Positions 20,721 to 32,860 of a stretch of 64,000 bases of DNA are shown here, piece by piece. Both the position numbers and the translations under genes were made by a program. This stretch comes from Aquatica leii (lineage: Eukaryota > Arthropoda > Insecta > Coleoptera > Lampyridae). The stretch's first letter is position 1; every line of letters starts with the position of its first letter. The stretch spans positions 96,708,806 to 96,772,805 of the forward strand of contig CM069434.1 of NCBI GenBank assembly GCA_035610365.1. Direction: 5' to 3'. A model generated the notes under the pieces. That model was not told the DNA's origin. It was given only the letters and a program-made list of their open reading frames with translations, and searched no databases.

Positions 20721-22550
20721 TGGTCCAGACAGTTAACCCAAAGCCCTCCGCCTATATGGTCATGAGACATAATTATAGTCAGCAGTTTAATCAAGATGTA
20801 TCGGTTCTATATAGGACCGGCATCGTATTGGTATCCCAGTGCAAACCCTTTACCACGATATTACAGCTGGGCGTCGGCAGGGTCGGCTTGCGAGGCAGTT
20901 CTCATCTTAATGTTGCGGAGTTTATCCTGCTCACAAAAATTATGAATGGTTTATTACAAATCCACTCTCACTGTTTCAAGCGAAATCTCACAATTTGTAA
21001 TACAAAAACATGTAACCGTCGTTTAAAGTTGTTCGATTTCTTTCGTGAAAGACCCGGTTTTTGAATTGACGTTATTCATTCCTTGTATTTTGGATTTGTT
21101 TTATTGATTTTAGATTGATTTTAATAAGTTATTTTACGTTTTAAAAATGCAAAGTCATTAGTCAGAGTTGTGGATAAAATTTTGTATTTTGTTAAGCCGT
21201 TGAATCATCTGTATTCTGCGATTGTGTTTATTTGACAATTTCTTTGTTCGATCAAAATTCCAGTGATAATTTATGTTTCTCTTCTGCGATATACATAATT
21301 GTAACTAAATATATTTTAGGCGTTTGTTTATTTTTAGTTTGTTTAAAAGTTCTTTGTTTTAAGTGCATTCTCGGTGCAGTCCTACTTGGTTTCTTTGTGT
21401 TAGGCGTTTAGATTACGTGGAAAATTAAGGCATCACCTTAATTTATTAGACAGTTTAAATTTTATGATCGTCTTGAAATGTGATATTTTGTCAATTTGAC
21501 ACTTTTACGCAGGAACAAACACCGTGGTCCAACACTGCGTTTGTGACGTTATTTGATTTGTTTGCATCCTCTTTGCACTTCTCGGTGAGATTGTTTTCTT
21601 TCATGGAGTTTTGAACACAGCCATTGGGAAAATGGTAGTCGAATAAGTTTATATATTTAAGTGATTTTGATAATAAAAGGAAGTTAGTTGGCTGATAGTC
21701 GTAAGAAATGACTTAAGTATCGGAATGTAGTTGTCAGGGGTTAAAGTCACTCCCTTTAGATGAAGAAGTACCGCGGAAGTCTTCAATAATGGTACAGTGA
21801 ATCGTTCAAGTGGAAAAACTTTTCTGTTTCGTAAAGCAATTACGGCTTATTAAATTTCACTGGATACCGGTTTGGCTTCGTATTAACGTATCGTGGATTT
21901 GTGCGTAAGTTTCACAATCCAATTTTTGCCTTGATGGCGGCTCATCGAAAAGCTTCTCACGGTCTATAGTTTTTTTTATTGGGGAACCCTTCGTTTCTTC
22001 CTGATTACATGTGGCAACCCAAGATCCAACCACAAGTTTTTTCCTGGATTTATGATGACAATTTAAGGTATTTATTTTGTACCAATTACTTAAAATTTGT
22101 GAATCTTATTTTTGCGTTTAAGTGTCTTAAAAGCTTTCGATTTTAAGAAAAATGAGTGTTACGAATTAACAATTTCATTGATAATGTAATTAATAAATGA
22201 TTATTGTCCGTATTTGTCAAAACTATGCGACAAAATTTCGTTGTGTTAAGAATTTGTTTGACGTTAACCGGTAAAATTTACTATTACATTTTCATCCTGT
22301 TTTTAAAATAAATTAATTTTTTTCATTTTGTATTGAATTGATATTTATTTAATGCGCACACGGCCGTGCTTTGGTTAATTAAGATTTTTCTATTGTTTTT
22401 TTTAACTTTCATGTTTACTAAATTTTTTTTATTATGCGTTAATTTAAATTGCTTTTTTTGTTTGTTCTATTTTCTTGTTTTGAGTAATTTTTGTTCAAAT
22501 AAATGTTAAATAGTTCAATTGTACAGAAGCTTTTAATTCCGTCGGCCTTC
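20720..22550. other. Unassigned, moderately GC region beyond the R1/LOA-like LINE
   Basis: Base composition is like the neighbouring LINE rather than the AT-rich background, so it may be its 5' region or another worn element. An open stretch on plus at 20711-21064 has no recognisable domain. I cannot assign a function. Confidence 0.4.
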
Positions 22551-23099
22551 ACGTTATGTAAAATTTAAGGTAATTTCAGATTTTAGTGAGATACACTCTA
22601 TTAAGGTAAGTCTATTTGGAGTGTATCCTACAGAAGCGGGTTTGTGGTTGGCAAGGGCCAGAAGTCCGTTGAGTTTTACTCCTTCCTGGCGCCTTTTGAT
22701 TTGACTTTTTGATTTTGTTTTCGTTCGAGTTTTCCAAGCAATCACGGAATTTCATCATTGTTTCAACTTTTGCACGTAACAAACTAGGCTTAAACAATCA
22801 CAACTTTCCAGGACTATTTTCCATGTCTAGATTTTTTTTAATCTTAATTTTATTTTTTATTTTTATTTGCTTTTTTAGAATTACTATATATGTATTTTAA
22901 ATGGGTATGAAATAGATTTTTAACATAAATTTTAAACAGGAAGAGCGGATATAGAAGTTTCGTCAGATGTTTTAATTGCACTAGTAGACTTCTGATATAA
23001 ATAATCTAAGTTTGCTCTAATCTCTGAGTAGAGCTTTTGCCTTGATTTTCCAAAAACGTTAATTTTTAAAAATTTAATTTTTTTAAATTTTTCTGAAAC
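22551..23099. other. Unassigned sequence with short basic ORF on minus
   Basis: Overlapping minus-strand frames at 22554-22797 encode a short, very basic peptide (KIKKSNQKAPGRSKTQRTSG) without a recognisable domain. Probably a fragment of an unknown repeat. Confidence 0.3.
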
Positions 23100-23101
23100 T
23101 A

Positions 23102-23699
23102 CAGTCGAACTCCTATATAGTGATGTTCAAAATTCTCTTCAAAAACATCATTATATAGAAACTTCATTGTATAGAATTTATACTTAAAAAATATGTAAAA
23201 CACAAATTTAAAGGTATATAAGAAATATTAATTATAAACACTTTCGTTTTGTCATTTTTAACCAACTTTACACTTAAACAACTTGAAACGAAAAAACTGC
23301 AAATGAAACGTGTTCAATAACATGACAATGCATTTCAAAACTCGAAGGAAATCCTATAATCCACTAAACAATTCATGCATTTATGTCATTTACAAATGTA
23401 CAGAATTTTTAGTACCATTAGTAAAAGCCTTTCTGTATTGTAAATTAAGAAGTCTTATAATCCGCTTATCCGTTTAACAATGCGGTATTGTAAAGTTAAA
23501 GTAAATTGTACGTGATTCCAAGAAAACTTTAAGTAGTTGGGTAACATTTTCTTTGAAAAAGATCATAATATAGAATTTGAACATCATATTTTAGAGGTGT
23601 TTTTACACGCATTTTAACCCGAAGGTCAATATCCTAAAGAAAACATCACTAAATAGAAAAAATCATTAAATAGGAGTTCATTGAATGGAGGTCCGACTG
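23102..23699. mobile_element. Non-coding MITE, pogo/Tigger-like termini
   Basis: Starts CAGTCGAACTCCTATATAG and ends with the inverted counterpart GGAGGTCCGACTG. TA dinucleotides flank both ends (23100-23101 and 23700-23701). CAGTCGAACTCC-type termini with TA targets are typical of pogo/Tigger-derived elements of the Tc1/mariner superfamily. 598 bp, AT-rich, no ORF, so it would need an autonomous partner. Confidence 0.75.
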
Positions 23700-23701
23700 T
23701 A

Positions 23702-25215
23702 TATATTTAAAAAAATTGATTAAAAATTCTATTATTTCCGAAAATATATAATAGAAAACGCAAATTTATACATTTTTTAAATTTTATTTCTATAAAATTT
23801 GTAAAATATATCAATCAACTACATCAAAACAACTTTTTTTATATTGAAATTGTAGAACATTAAATTTTGTGTCAAACAAACACAATTCAAAATTTAAAAA
23901 AATATAGTAAACAATATTATTTATTGGTTTTTTTAACTTAATATTATAAAACAAAAATTATTTTTAATAGGAGTTACTTACATTTGACATTTAAAACTAG
24001 TTGTTAATTTTTTTTTTAATTACATGTTGGTTGTTTTGTAATTTTGGTATTAAGAAATTTTTATATTCAGTCAAACTACAAAACTTGAACAATAAAACTA
24101 TTTTTAAAACATTGCCAAACTTATATAAATAATAAAATCTTAAATTTTTATATTTTATTGTTAGAGTGAATAAACTTCTATATAAATATGCATGTGCGTT
24201 AAAAAAATTTATTTAAAGCAATTAATTAATTCAAATTAATTCAAGATATATTAAATCAATTTAAAAAATATATTTTCGTTTTAAGCGATTACCGGTAACT
24301 TCAAAAAAATGTTTCAATGTTAACTATGCACAAAATTATATGTTTTTAGTTCTTTAAATCGTATAAGGTATGTTTTAATTATATGATTAAGATTAACTCT
24401 AACATTTCAAGTTTTTTTCTTAATATGAGCTCATTTACATTTTACAGGTTATTCATGTTAAGGTCACATAAACAATTTCTACTAAAATTATGAAAACTTA
24501 GTATGTTATGGTATTTGCGTTTGCATAAAATTTTTTTTTAAATATTATTTATAGTTCTAAAATGCAAAGAACAAAATGAGTTCTACACGGACTTTTGTGA
24601 ACTGTTACTTACAAGTAATATCCCAGTTCACAAACCTTATAATGACATCTTTAAATATTTTTTGAACCATACTGTTGAAACCATAGTATACCGGATCAAT
24701 CAACATTACATAAAAATTTTGTAAGATATACTGAATGAACTGAATAATAGCATCATGTAGATTTCAGCATCAAAACTACTCATAATTGCGGCCACTATAT
24801 TGCAAATTGAATTATCGGTAAATTAACACTCAAATTTTCTTTTTCATATTTAGTAGCTTGTAAAGAACTCCAGAAAACATCGTTTCAAGATCGACAAATT
24901 TATCATTGATGGGATCCAAAAAAATATTTTCAGATTCTTCTGTAGATGAAAAAATATAAATATTTCTCTGAGATGCTGTTCCATAAATAAACAAAACAGT
25001 TAAAACCCTTTAGGTACTCTATTTCAATTTAATTCAAGTTAGCTAATTTGCTTACAGAATCCATTGTTTAACCGAAGAAATACGAAGCAAATTCAAAAAT
25101 ATAAATAAATTGATTACGACAACAAAAAAAGTGTTCTTTAAAGCACCAATTTGCATTAAGGCGTATAAAGAAAAAACAGTTGTGTTAATTTGTTCATTGC
25201 AAACAGTTGCATAGA
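23702..25215. other. AT-rich DNA without recognisable genes
   Basis: Very AT-rich, many homopolymer runs. I see no coding frame, RNA gene or clear repeat structure. Confidence 0.5.
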
Positions 25216-25226
25216 ATAATTTGGCC

Positions 25227-25262
25227 CGAAGAAGCAGACACAAGTATAGTCTGCGAAACGTC
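25227..25262 (+). ncRNA. Hammerhead-ribozyme-like motif (plus strand)
   Basis: CCGAAGAA is followed by a perfect 6-bp hairpin, GCAGAC (25234-25239) with GTCTGC (25249-25254), and then GAAACGTC. The arrangement CUGANGA-stem II-GAAAC-GUC is the hammerhead core known from Penelope-like elements. The U of CUGA is C here and an extra A precedes stem II, so cleavage activity is doubtful. The downstream frame (25207-25422) has no recognisable domain. Confidence 0.35.
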
Positions 25263-25734
25263 GCCAACATTCAAAAACAAATTAATTTGTAACCTTTCCA
25301 CACGACCTCCTATTGGGATACAACAACAATTTACTAATAGATATAACAAGGAGGATTATAATAAATTAATAGAGATAAAGAAAAACCTACTACTTTGTCA
25401 TTGCCGCCTAAACCGGTTGTAACTCGATATACACGTAATTGGAAGCAGCGGTATTCTACAGTAAAGGACTTTGATAGCTTAGATGATATGGCGAAACTGC
25501 AAGGAATAATGTGAAAACTATTCCATTAAAAAGAAGATCACTGCGATTAGTATTCAGTTTTTTTCACATTCCAAGAACAGACAAAAACTTTAAACTTAGG
25601 GTTTCTATTCAACTCAATTGATGGAACGATTCCATAAATTAAACTCCATCATTGTCAGATGTATTCCCAGATGAACTTGAAGAGAAGTTTTAAAATATTT
25701 TAAACAACCGAGCCTCTGTGCAAAATTAATAATT

Positions 25735-25885
25735 TTATTAATGGTACGCACAAAATTTTGCCTAAGATTATACCTGCTAATACAGCACTTCAGTTCATGT
25801 ATTTCTCCATGACGTCGAGCGACGTAGAACGATCTTTTTCAACTTACGAAACTATTTTAAATTGTAGAAGACATCATACAACAAC
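25735..25885 (+). pseudogene. hAT transposase C-terminal dimerisation remnant
   Basis: The plus strand reads NGTHKILPKIIPANTALQFM and then SSDVERSFSTYETIL (about 25805-25855), the ERxFS signature of the hAT C-terminal dimerisation domain. Upstream fragments (25440-25730) are too broken to assign. It ends against the Penelope-like sequence at about 25890. Confidence 0.65.
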
Positions 25886-25889
25886 AATT

Positions 25890-26400
25890 TAGAACAAAAT
25901 TTGACGTTTCGACAGTGATGTTGCAATCTTCTTCAGAAAACTGAAACTGAAGGCATTAAATCTTAAGAAGCCTTTGTGTTGGATTTATTTTCAACACATA
26001 CTGTTCCATGCTGGTGCTAGGTCGATCTCTATTGCAGTTTTCATATTACTTGATTTAGACGGGTTTTCTATATAATCTGGGTCAGAAGTTGTGAAGATTG
26101 GCTAGAATTGTTGTTCAAATTTTATAGTTTGTCCGATGTCTAAAACATGCTTTGCGACAGCTGATCTGGTGTTTTCTGGTGTCCGCTTTGTTTTTTTCTA
26201 GCCGGGTAGCACTGTTGCGTCCTGTTTGTGCGTGGTTTTCTTGTGAAATTGGCGCTAGTATCTCAATGAAGCTTGGTGGTAGGCTTTCGAAGTATATGTT
26301 TTCCCGTCCTAGTTTTATAGTAATGTCGTAGTTGCAATAGACTCGAGACAATATGTTACTCTCTGCATCTTCTTAAAATGTCAGTTGAGCAAGTAGACGT
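25890..26400 (-). pseudogene. Penelope-like element, GIY-YIG endonuclease remnant
   Basis: Minus strand. QTGRNSATRLEKNKADTRKH (about 26155-26220) and SAVAKHVLDIGQTIKFEQ (about 26115-26165, neighbouring frame) are the GQTGR and AVAEH blocks of Penelope-type GIY-YIG domains. A later segment reads KSSNMKTAIEID with the position of REAIEIEKH (about 26010-26060). The N-terminal RT is missing and the frames shift. A hammerhead-like motif sits at the 3' end. Confidence 0.6.
25903..25936 (-). ncRNA. Hammerhead-ribozyme-like motif (minus strand)
   Basis: Minus strand reads CTGAAGA (25936-25930), then about 19 bases, then GAAACGTC (25910-25903). Both invariant core boxes are intact, but stem II is only about 3 bp. 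Its place at the tail of the Penelope-like fragment agrees with the known presence of hammerheads in the terminal repeats of these elements. Confidence 0.35.
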
Positions 26401-26930
26401 TGGCGTTTGATAATGAGTGTCTCCTATTTCAATGTGAATTTGAAAATTTATTCTTCGTAAAATTGGATAAATTCAAACATTTTTAAATAAAAAGTGTATA
26501 ATTCTGAATGCCGATATAACTAAAAAAATTAAACAATTTTTTTGCTAAAGATAATTTTAAAAAATCTTATGGAGCAGGTCCAATCTTCCAGCTAAAATAG
26601 AAAAATTAAGAGGTCTTATCATTTGTAACAAACATGAAGTAAACGTGACTGTTGTTTTGTGTAGCAATGCAGTAGGTGCAATTAATTTCCATAATAATAT
26701 TGTATGAGAAGAAACTAATTAAAATAATTAGATAATTTACTATTTTATTATGACTGAAAAATGTTTTGTAGATTGGTTCAAACCAATTATATCTTCAAAT
26801 AAATACACATCTTTTGACATAAATTTTTTCAGGTATTTTGACACTCTAAAAACGAATTTTAAAACAAGAATTGTCTATGATCGACAAATTTTTAGTAACA
26901 AGCATTTTTATGTATATGAATATGCAACTC
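26400..26930. other. Mostly unassigned; possible pogo DDE scrap
   Basis: At about 26610-26706 plus the frame reads NVTVVLCSNAVGAI, which resembles the block before the second catalytic aspartate of pogo-like transposases. The rest is AT-rich; the frame at 26750-26930 shows no domain that I recognise. Confidence 0.3.
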
Positions 26931-28876
26931 ACTTGTGTGGGGTTCCTAGTCCCCCATTGGGCGCCTTTCTAGGTGACGGATAAGGAAACACCTTCCAGAT
27001 ATGATGGGGGCACCGGGAAAATCAAATACTCGGAACGGACCAAAACTAGTAAGAAGAGCGTCTGATTCTAGAGGAACGGCTACTCAACAGCGTCTGTCTT
27101 TCATGTTAAGAGCGGCTGAATTTAAACTCGCCAACCCGCAAGCCAGCGTGGCGTTTAATGGCAATATCTCCCTCTTTTTTTTAAATGGCGAAATTAAACA
27201 CAAAAGGATCTGGACCCCAAGTGGGTAAACCAAAGTTCTATCTCTCTAAGTACAGCTGCCTCACGGAATCTGAGGGTGGCAAAAATTCGCGAATCAATCC
27301 AAACACACACCACCACCGACAACAACAAAGACGAAGTATGAAAATGAATAATGCGTCCTATAACATACGATTGAAAACAAAATTAGCAATTGCTACTTAC
27401 AACATAAGATGGATGAATAAAGATAAAAAACTATATGAGTCAGAAGAGGGATTAAAGCAAATAAATTAGGACATTTTAAAAATTTCCAAAGTCAAAAAAA
27501 GAAGAGAGCAATGCATAACACTAAATTCAAGAAGACAAGAATACAGAAAAAGTGGGTTTTATAATACATAAAAAGCAATCATTAGACGTAAAAGTTTTTG
27601 ATGCAATTTCAAACCGAGTATGCTACATCAATATAAATATATCACAACCCTGCCATCTTAAGATTATGCAAGTCTATTCTCCCAAGTCAACATACGAAGA
27701 CAAGGAAGTAGAAGGTTTTTATGAAGAAGTAACAACAGCAATACAAAGAAATTCCTGCCGGTATACTCTAATAATTAGGGACTTCAACGCAGAGCTGACC
27801 AAAAAGATAGAGCTAAGTGAAGAGAAAATTAAAAAATTTGGATTGATTGGGTGAAAGACATGAATGCGGTCAGATGCTAATGCAATTTCCAGAACAACAC
27901 AGATTATACGCAATGAACTCATTCTTCCAGAAAAAAAGCAAATAGAAAGTGGGCATGGATCTCCCCAAATAGACAAACGAAAAATGAAATAGACTATATT
28001 TTATCCACCAATAAATACATGATCAAAGACGTACCGGTATTAAATTGTGTAAGCACAGGAAGTGACCATAGAATAGTCAGAGCAAGAGTAGAGATAGACG
28101 CAAAAAGGAAAAGAACAAAAACAATCAGAAAAAGAATATCTCAAATAGATAGAAAAATTCTAAAAACGAAGAGTATCGAATATAAGCAAGAACTGAATCA
28201 GAATATAAACAAAACACCTGATCTCAATAACGAAAATATCAATGACCTAAATACAATTATAAACACTGCAATGTTAGGCGCAGAACAAAAAGTGGCCAAA
28301 TCAACAGGAAAAAAGAACAAAGAATGAAGCACGAGAACAAAATAATTGTTTGAAAAATGGAGAGAGCTACAAAGACAAGGAAAACAAGGAACAATAGAAT
28401 ACACGGAAATCAATAAAATGCTGAAAACAACAATCCGAGAAGATAAAAGAAAACAGATGGAAGCGATGATAGAAGAAATCATTGAAGAAAATAGAAATAT
28501 GAAAAACGTAAGAAAATCACTAGGTAGAAATAACATCAATGACATTAAAAACAAAAATGGCAAAGAAATAAGAAACCGCGATGAGATACTAGAGATAACC
28601 GAGACCTTTTACAAAGACTTGTACGAAAAGAAACGTGCGATACCTGAAAACATCAAAGAGCAATTAAAAACAAAGATTACAAACGTAAACTCGGAAGAAA
28701 TGCCAGATATAACTAAAGAAGAAATACTAGCCTGCATAAAAAAACTAAAACGCAACCAAGCAGAAAGAAGTGATAGAATACTTTCAGAACTCTTAAAAGA
28801 AGGCGGCATAACAATAATAAAAGCATTTAAAACACTACTAAATAAATGTCTAACTAAAATGGAAATTCCATCAGAG
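26931..28876 (+). pseudogene. RTE-like LINE, 5' region, endonuclease and RT start
   Basis: The 5' part (26931-27290) is GC-richer, with an opening like VPSPPLGAFLGDG and an ORF1-like frame from 27001. The endonuclease begins KLAIATYNIRWMN (about 27383) and continues through NRVCYININISQ, LKIMQVYSPKSTY, IRDFNAEL (GDFNA block, 27775-27800) and STGSDHRIVRARV (about 28053-28090, catalytic SDH). A long Lys/Glu-rich linker precedes the RT (KRNQAERSDRILSELLKEGG, about 28748-28808). The sequence is cut after IPSEY by a DNA element at 28879 and resumes at 30630. Stops and frameshifts are few but present. Confidence 0.8.
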
Positions 28877-28878
28877 TA
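28877..28878 (+). repeat. TA target-site dinucleotide (left)
   Basis: TA before CCCACAAAACC; the matching TA is at 30628-30629. Confidence 0.6.
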
Positions 28879-30627
28879 CCCACAAAACCATAAGTTCCAT
28901 GTAGGTTCGATAAGCATTCCCAAATATTAATTTCTAAAGCATGCCAATAGTAGTTTGTGTATGGACCTCTAATAACACACTTAATTTAAAACGTATTCTA
29001 TAAGAATGCCTATATAAGAAGAATAAAGTACTCTAAAAGATTCTTTTAAAAACACTTCTATAGGAATACTACATTTAATTTAAGAAAGAAGTGCTTATAG
29101 CAGCCTTAAAATTGGCAGTTGATTGGAATCACTAGAGTATTAGAAATGTAGCATTCTAATGGCATTCCCATATTGATTCTATAACAATGCATATAGAAGG
29201 AGAATAAAGTACCCTAAAAGATTCCTTTAAAATCACTCCTATAGGCCTTCTATATTGATACAAAAAATAAAGTGTTTATAGCAGCCTTGACAATGTATTA
29301 AAATTCAAGTATTACGACTAACATGATAACATTCTTTTAGTGTTTTAGTACCTCTAAAATCGGTTTAATCGTTCTTTATTTGAGATAAAGAAATATAATT
29401 TTTAATATCAGAAAAAACCGTTTGTACAAGTTGCTAAATTGTAATACCTAAACAAAAATAACTTCCTGTAGAGATTAAACGCCCACATCTAAATTTTGTT
29501 GATAAAGATATGTATGCAATAAAAAACCTATGCATTTGCGTTTGATACTGTAAATGTAAATAAGATAATTTGATTTCTAAGAATTGTGACGAGATATGTA
29601 CCGACTACCGAGTTTGATTCACCAGAAACGCTTCTAAGTAAGTACTTATACGGTTACGGGTATATGCAGTTTTACGTTTACGAAAGGAAGACGACTTCGG
29701 GCTTAGTCTATATTTGTAAATGTGTTCTTTTTTTGTGCTGAATTAAAGAAGAAAAAGCTATTAGAAGTTCTGCTGATTTAAGTAAAAGTAAGTACAAAAA
29801 GAAACAATTGACAACATATTTATTTTTGTACGATCAGCTTATCCACGTTTTAGCGCTTTATTGTTATTGTTTATTTTTTACTTGGCATCCAGTTATTTTT
29901 TTAGAACAGGGGTGGCCAACCTGCGGACTTAAACTTAAAAAGCATTGTAATAAAAAATTTATTTTATTCATAAAAAGAAACATATTTTTGATATGAATTT
30001 AGTGAAAATGCATGCGACTGATAATAGATAATAAAAAATAATTAATCGCATAATTTTGTTATAGAGTTAACCCAAAGTTGATTCAAAGGAGTTCCTATAG
30101 ATGTTATTAATGAGAAGGTGTTCCAATGGCTACGTCATGGCAAAGCAAGATTAAAAAATGAAATAATTAGGATGATGCAGCAAACTACAAATTCGCAAAC
30201 CATCGATTAAAAATTATTATAGTTTAGACAAAGATACTGTACAAATTTCTTAATAAAAAATGACTTAAAACTAATCATTTCATGCTTTTTGTGTTTCTTA
30301 TGGTATGCTATTAAAACCCTGTAAAAGCATGCAAATCAATTACCTTTTAGTCGTTAACTTTGTCATGCTATTCTACAACATAGGAAAGTACTACATTGGC
30401 ACTATTTTAAAGCATTCTAATGGAACGTGAAAACTTCTACCTTTGGCCTGCTTTTGTACAACGTCTAATAGGACTCTATAAGCACTAACTGTACAGCATT
30501 CTACTGGAGTGTCAAAACCTATCTCTAAACATAAACCATTCTACTGCTACAGGAAGGCTTTCAGTAATATCAATACTGCCTCTATGCTTCTAAAAGCATT
30601 ATTATGGAACCTATTTGGTTTTGTGGG
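28879..30627. mobile_element. 1.75-kb non-coding DNA transposon, TIR CCCACAAAACC, TA target
   Basis: Left end CCCACAAAACCATAAGTTCC and right end with the inverted form GGTTTTGTGGG; the inverted repeat continues imperfectly to GTTCCAT/ATGGAAC (about 24 bp). It is flanked by TA and splits the RT frame of an RTE-like LINE, whose reading resumes directly after it. Inside are two direct 111-bp units (28997-29107 and 29178-29288) and many CATTCTA/ATGGAA subterminal motifs. No long ORF; the longest is unremarkable. Non-autonomous; the superfamily is uncertain (a Tc1/mariner or another TA-target group). Confidence 0.75.
28997..29288 (+). repeat. Two direct ~111-bp units, 181 bp apart
   Basis: Units 28997-29107 and 29178-29288 both start TCTATAA.AATGC and end TTATAGCAGCCTT, sharing blocks such as GAATAAAGTA and CTAAAAGATTC. 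They differ at a modest number of positions. Likely an internal duplication in the DNA element. Confidence 0.7.
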
Positions 30628-30629
30628 TA

Positions 30630-31700
30630 GTCTTACTATACAAAAAAGGTGATAAAAGCAATCTAATAAAATTACAGGCCAATATCTTTGCTGTCACAAG
30701 TCTATAAATTATTAACAAGGATAATTATAAACAGAATGGAGAATAAATTAGAACTCTACCAACCCGTTGAGCAATCAGGATTTAGAAAAAATTATAGTAC
30801 TTGCGACCATATATTAACATTAAAAACCCTTATAAAAAAGTCAACGGATTATAACATCCTCTTATATCTAGCTTTCATCAACTACGAAAAAATTTTTGAC
30901 AATCTGGAACTATTGGCAATTGAAAAAGCTTTACAAGGTACATAGATCATAGATACACACAACTAATAAAATATATCTACCAACAAGCAACAATGGTTCC
31001 TCGACTACACAAAGACCCACAACCAATTCAAATAAAACGTGAAGTTAAGCAAGAGGACTCAATGAGCCCAAAATTATTTATAACAGACCAAGGAGATATA
31101 TTCAAAAACCTCCACTAGGCCCAAAAAGGAGTAAACCTCAATGAAAAGATGCTCAACCATGCTGACGACGTTGTAGCAATAACCGATAAATTTAAAAACT
31201 TACAGCAAAGGTTAGAAGAAATAAAAATTGAATCTGAGAAAGTTGGTTTCAAACTAAATAGACAAAAAACCAAAATAATCACAAACCGAGAAGAAAAAAG
31301 AAATATTGTAATTGACAACCATATTATGGAATATGTTGATAAATACATATACTTAGGACAGGTCATTAAATTGAACAAATCAAACCAAGAAGCGAAATAC
31401 AAAGACGTATACGGTTGGCATGGTCGGCATTCGGAAAATAAAGCAAAATACTCAAAAACCAAAAAATACCTCTAAAATTAAGAAGTGCAGTCTTCAATCA
31501 ATGTGTGTTACCGGTATAATCCTACGCTGCCCAGACATAGTCCCTAACAAAAACTTTATTAGAAAAATTAACGAAGACTCAAAGAGCAATGGAACAACAG
31601 ATGCTGAATATTAAACTGACCGATAAGAAACGGAATGTGAACATCAGAAACAAGACCAAATTAAGAAACATAAAAAATAATTTTTAAATTCCAAAAACGT
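30630..31700 (+). pseudogene. RTE-like LINE, reverse transcriptase and tail
   Basis: Continues the element at 26931-28876. VLLYKKGDKSNLI starts directly after the DNA insertion, then [17 protein letters not shown] and [20 protein letters not shown] (QxGFR box). [10 protein letters not shown] is the degenerate first catalytic block, and MLNHADDVVAITDKFKNLQQ (31149 onwards) is the catalytic ADD box. VGFKLNRQKTKIITN and VDKYIYLGQVI follow, then a decayed tail (KLTDKKRNVNIRNKTKLR, about 31612-31665). About 150 codons between 30945 and 31140 are degraded. Confidence 0.8.
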
Positions 31701-31954
31701 ACTCATCCTGCACGAAGACGAACAACTTAGACAAGGAAATCAAAAAAACTCATAGACTTCTCACATATGTACATACTTTTGCACAAAGCCCACAATATGT
31801 ATACATCTTGGACTTGTACAACAGAAATACAAGTAAGTGGTTTGAGTCTAGTTCTTTTGATGACTGAGTAAAAAGGATTCCAATTGCCGCTTGCAAAAAC
31901 TTTATTGGAAAAAGTTTTTAATCGGAGATAACCTTTTTCCATTTTTCTACTAAA

Positions 31955-32860
31955 GTTATTAACATTTGTCGTCACAAGAACGTTTCCAACATTTTTCTGC
32001 CATCTAACTTACTCGTATGAGGCAGCGACTTGATGTGGTCTTCTTGGAGAAGAGTCATGGAAACGTGAAAAATGGGCGACGAACAGAAGAGTGCGAGCAT
32101 ACACAAGGATTGGTTTTCCCACCTACTGAAGCAACTGATGAACAAAGTTGAGCCGAATCAAATTAAAAATATGCAATCGAGTCTCAGAAAATGTAGAATT
32201 GTTTCAATAAATCTTTGTCAAGGCTACCAAAAGAATAATTACATCATAATTATCCAGCAAATGCTGTCAATGATTCAGTAGTAAATTTGTTGAAAAGCAT
32301 GTGATACGGGGATGGTAAAACCGTTGAAAGGAAGATACTCAAAAAGATTGTCATTCCTGCAGGAAAAAGTGTAAGTGATGCTGATTTAGCCGTGTCTAGT
32401 GACAGTGAAGTAGAGATATTGTTTCATAACAGTAATAGCAGTATTGGGTCGGAGGGCTTTGGATAAGAGAAAGGATTACCAAATGAATGTTATCGAGAAG
32501 AATGCAAAAATGAAGACAAAGTTAAAGAAGATGGAATCAAAGAAGATGAAGAGCAAAATGGGGATTGCACCGAGAGAGTTGAAGAGCATGGAGTTTAAAA
32601 ACATGGAACATTTTTCAATGACGTTTAACTAGTAGGAAAAGAAGATATTGAAGTGTCCTTGTTGTTGGTTGTCGGCTTTGAAATACAGAGTTCTGCCAAC
32701 ATAAGAAAACATAAATTTTTTATAGAAAAAGTTACACATCGATAAAAATCTACAGGAGATAAAAGCAACATTCCTACGGAGCAAGAATACCAAATCGAAT
32801 TCTGGGTTCATGCACACTTTCATATGAAGGAACAAATACATGCCCAATGAAAGCAAAGTC
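31955..32860 (+). pseudogene. pogo/Tigger-like transposase, C-terminal part
   Basis: Frames on plus read QRLDVVFL (about 32022-32045, the QPLDVAFF block after the third catalytic residue), WFSHLLKQLMNKVEPNQ and SSLRKCRIVSIN (about 32112-32210, the GFRKCGIYPxN block). A Ser/Asp-rich segment (SVSDADLAVSSDSEVEILF) and KFFIEKVTH (about 32717-32745) follow. This is the C-terminal region of CENP-B/jerky-type pogo transposases. The catalytic core is missing. Frameshifted. Confidence 0.65.

Noticed and set aside
20711-21064. 117-residue ORF on plus
   Set aside because: No domain, no promoter or splice context, and it lies in probable repeat DNA; kept only as unassigned sequence.
28019-28930. Long Lys/Glu-rich frames as a coiled-coil host protein
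   Set aside because: They connect the endonuclease (SDH motif) to the RT of the RTE-like LINE and are its linker.
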